From: Mastigocoleus sp. MO_188.B34
GTDB lineage: Bacteria > Cyanobacteriota > Cyanobacteriia > Cyanobacteriales > Nostocaceae
Direction: 5' to 3'
NCBI RefSeq assembly: GCF_030065675.1
Contig: NZ_JASJDK010000051.1
Location: forward strand, 1 to 36,114
Length of the DNA: 36,114 nucleotides
In this document: positions 34,829 to 36,114 of the stretch, piece after piece
How the letters are laid out: the number at the start of each line of letters is the position of its first letter
Position numbering within the stretch: position 1 is the stretch's first letter
Made by a program: the position numbers and the translations under genes
The notes under the pieces: generated by a model
The model's database searches: none
What the model was told of the DNA's origin: nothing
The model's input: only the letters and a program-made list of their open reading frames with translations

Positions 34829-35923
34829 GTGGCAAAACCAGCAAAATATTTGTTCGTTGGCGCAGCGGAACCTTGGAGTGGTAAATCCACTACAGTTTTA
34901 GGTTTGTCTTATCAACTACAACAAAAAAAAGTAGATATTGCCTTTGGTAAGCCATTGGGTACTTCTTTAAATGGATCCAATAGAATAGTAATTGAGGAAG
35001 ATGCAAAATTTATTTCTAAAAGTCTGAAGCTACAAGAAAACCGTCTAGCACCAACTTTACTATCATTGGATAAATTTTCCCTTGAAAAGCGTTTATCTGG
35101 TGATGACACGAAAAATTATCAAAAATCTCTAGTAGAGCAATATTTACAGGTTTCATTTGGCGACTTACTTTTGTTAGAAGCTCCTTCTGATTTAGAGGAA
35201 GGAATTTTATTTGATTTATCTTTGCCCCAAATGACTGAGGTAATTGATGCTTCCATACTATTGGTTGTACGTTATCACTCTTTAAGCTCCCTAGAGAAAG
35301 TTTTAGATGCCAAACAACGTTTAGGCAAACGCTTGATTGGTGTTGTTGTTAATGATGTTCCTTCCGAAGATATTGGAACTGTTAACAATTTGTTTATTCC
35401 GCATTTAGAAAAGCACAGTATTCCTGTGTTAGGAACTTTGCCCAAAACAGATTTATTGCGCTGTATTAGCGTTCGCGATTTAGTGCATGAGTTGCAAGCC
35501 GAAGTACTTTGCTGTAGCAACCGACTTGATTTATTGGTAGAGACTATGGCAATTGGAGCAATGAACGTCAACTCCGCAGTGAAGTATTTTCGTAAACGTA
35601 ACAATACAGCTGTCGTGACAGGTGGCGATCGCGTAGAAATTCAACAAGCGGCTTTGGAAACTTCTACTCAATGCCTGATTCTTACAGGCAAGTTACCACC
35701 ACCAGCATTTATACTCAACCGTGCGGAAGAACTGGAAATACCAATTATTTCCGTAGATTTAGATACCCTAACGACTGTGGAAATAATTGATAAAACTTTT
35801 AGTCAAGCGCATATACACGAGCCAGTCAAAGCTGAATGCATTCGTCAGATGATGTCAGAACACTTTGATATAGATCGTTTGCTTTCTTTAATTGACTTAA
35901 ACCCAGTGACAACCTTGTCTTGA
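34829..35923 (+). CDS. BioD-like P-loop plus DRTGG-domain protein
   Basis: A 364-residue protein with an N-terminal BioD/dethiobiotin-synthetase-like P-loop domain (Walker A AEPWSGKST at about 13-21; VVVND near 173) and a C-terminal DRTGG domain (about 215-340; the signature reads VTGGDRVEIQQAAL near 268). The same two-domain unit forms the front of long phosphotransacetylases, but the acetyltransferase domain is absent, so Pta activity is not expected. Function is unknown; a nucleotide-dependent regulatory role is a guess. Start is GTG, supported by AGGAG at 34817-34821 seven bases ahead. It follows the EbsA-like gene and may form an operon with it. Confidence 0.85.
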   Translation: MAKPAKYLFVGAAEPWSGKSTTVLGLSYQLQQKKVDIAFGKPLGTSLNGSNRIVIEEDAKFISKSLKLQENRLAPTLLSLDKFSLEKRLSGDDTKNYQKSLVEQYLQVSFGDLLLLEAPSDLEEGILFDLSLPQMTEVIDASILLVVRYHSLSSLEKVLDAKQRLGKRLIGVVVNDVPSEDIGTVNNLFIPHLEKHSIPVLGTLPKTDLLRCISVRDLVHELQAEVLCCSNRLDLLVETMAIGAMNVNSAVKYFRKRNNTAVVTGGDRVEIQQAALETSTQCLILTGKLPPPAFILNRAEELEIPIISVDLDTLTTVEIIDKTFSQAHIHEPVKAECIRQMMSEHFDIDRLLSLIDLNPVTTLS

Positions 35924-35980
35924 AGGGGACTGGGTACTGGCGACTGGCGACCGGTAATAGCACTGCGTGCCGCCACTGAG

Positions 35981-36107
35981 AAGGCGCAGCGCCTTTGGAG
36001 GCATCCTACGGATGTGTTCGCTGTAAGCGCGTTCAAGGGGCACCGGAGGTGTTTGCACGCAGCAAGCTGTTAGCGTTAGCGTGACTTTAGTCATACGCGT
36101 AGCGCGT
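35981..36107. repeat. Cluster of mini-hairpins at the right edge
   Basis: At least six small stems in a row, each with a loop of 1-4 bases: aaggcgc-a-gcgcctt (35981-35995), catcc-tac-ggatg (36002-36014), cgct-gta-agcg (36019-36029), cacc-gga-ggtg (36041-36051), tgac-ttta-gtca (36082-36093), acgcg-tag-cgcgt (36095-36107). GC-rich against an AT-rich genome. It resembles nested short dispersed repeats and begins about 60 bases past the DRTGG gene. Frames across it are spurious. Confidence 0.8.
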
Positions 36108-36114
36108 CAACAAA

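Overview
The window looks like chromosomal DNA of a filamentous, probably heterocyst-forming cyanobacterium (Nostocales). The evidence is: many HIP1 octamers (gcgatcgc); a dnaE gene that stops inside a split-intein N-half; a valyl-tRNA synthetase carrying the membrane CAAD domain; an adjacent flavodiiron pair arranged like the heterocyst type; a GT2 enzyme resembling glucolipid synthase; and intergenic heptamer (STRR-type) and mini-hairpin repeats. Non-coding DNA is AT-rich and spacers are long.

Layout. 1-234 is a perfect inverted repeat that copies the 3' end of a large RapA/SNF2-type ATPase gene (177-3518, minus). A 708-bp spacer follows, then a small membrane/coiled-coil protein and valS (both minus). 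8011-8776 is a repeat-rich spacer. Next come an AmpG-like MFS permease and a BadF/GlcNAc-kinase-like sugar kinase (both plus), a possible amino-sugar or muropeptide salvage pair. Then, on minus, lie a LYS1-type saccharopine dehydrogenase-like protein and dnaE-N with the split intein. After a long spacer holding a candidate 59-aa ORF comes a duplicated peptidoglycan-binding-domain protein with two CxxC motifs (plus). Flv1 (degenerate metal site) and Flv3 (intact metal site) follow on minus, then a PGBD-SH3b membrane protein, a small DSP-like phosphatase, a giant TPR-CHAT protein and a short paralogue of its N-terminus (all minus). The right end carries dnaX (plus), a probable monoglucosyldiacylglycerol synthase (minus), a small EbsA-like conserved protein with a BioD/DRTGG protein (plus), and a terminal cluster of mini-hairpins.

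Best candidate for something undescribed: the 23787-29631 segment. The CHAT domain has lost both catalytic residues (His to Tyr, Cys to Gly). Its N-terminal ~110-residue domain recurs as the core of a separate 232-aa protein just upstream. This looks like a cyanobacterial pseudo-caspase/TPR scaffold with a stand-alone partner sharing the same module. No RNA genes or CRISPR array were recognised, and no intact insertion sequence is visible.
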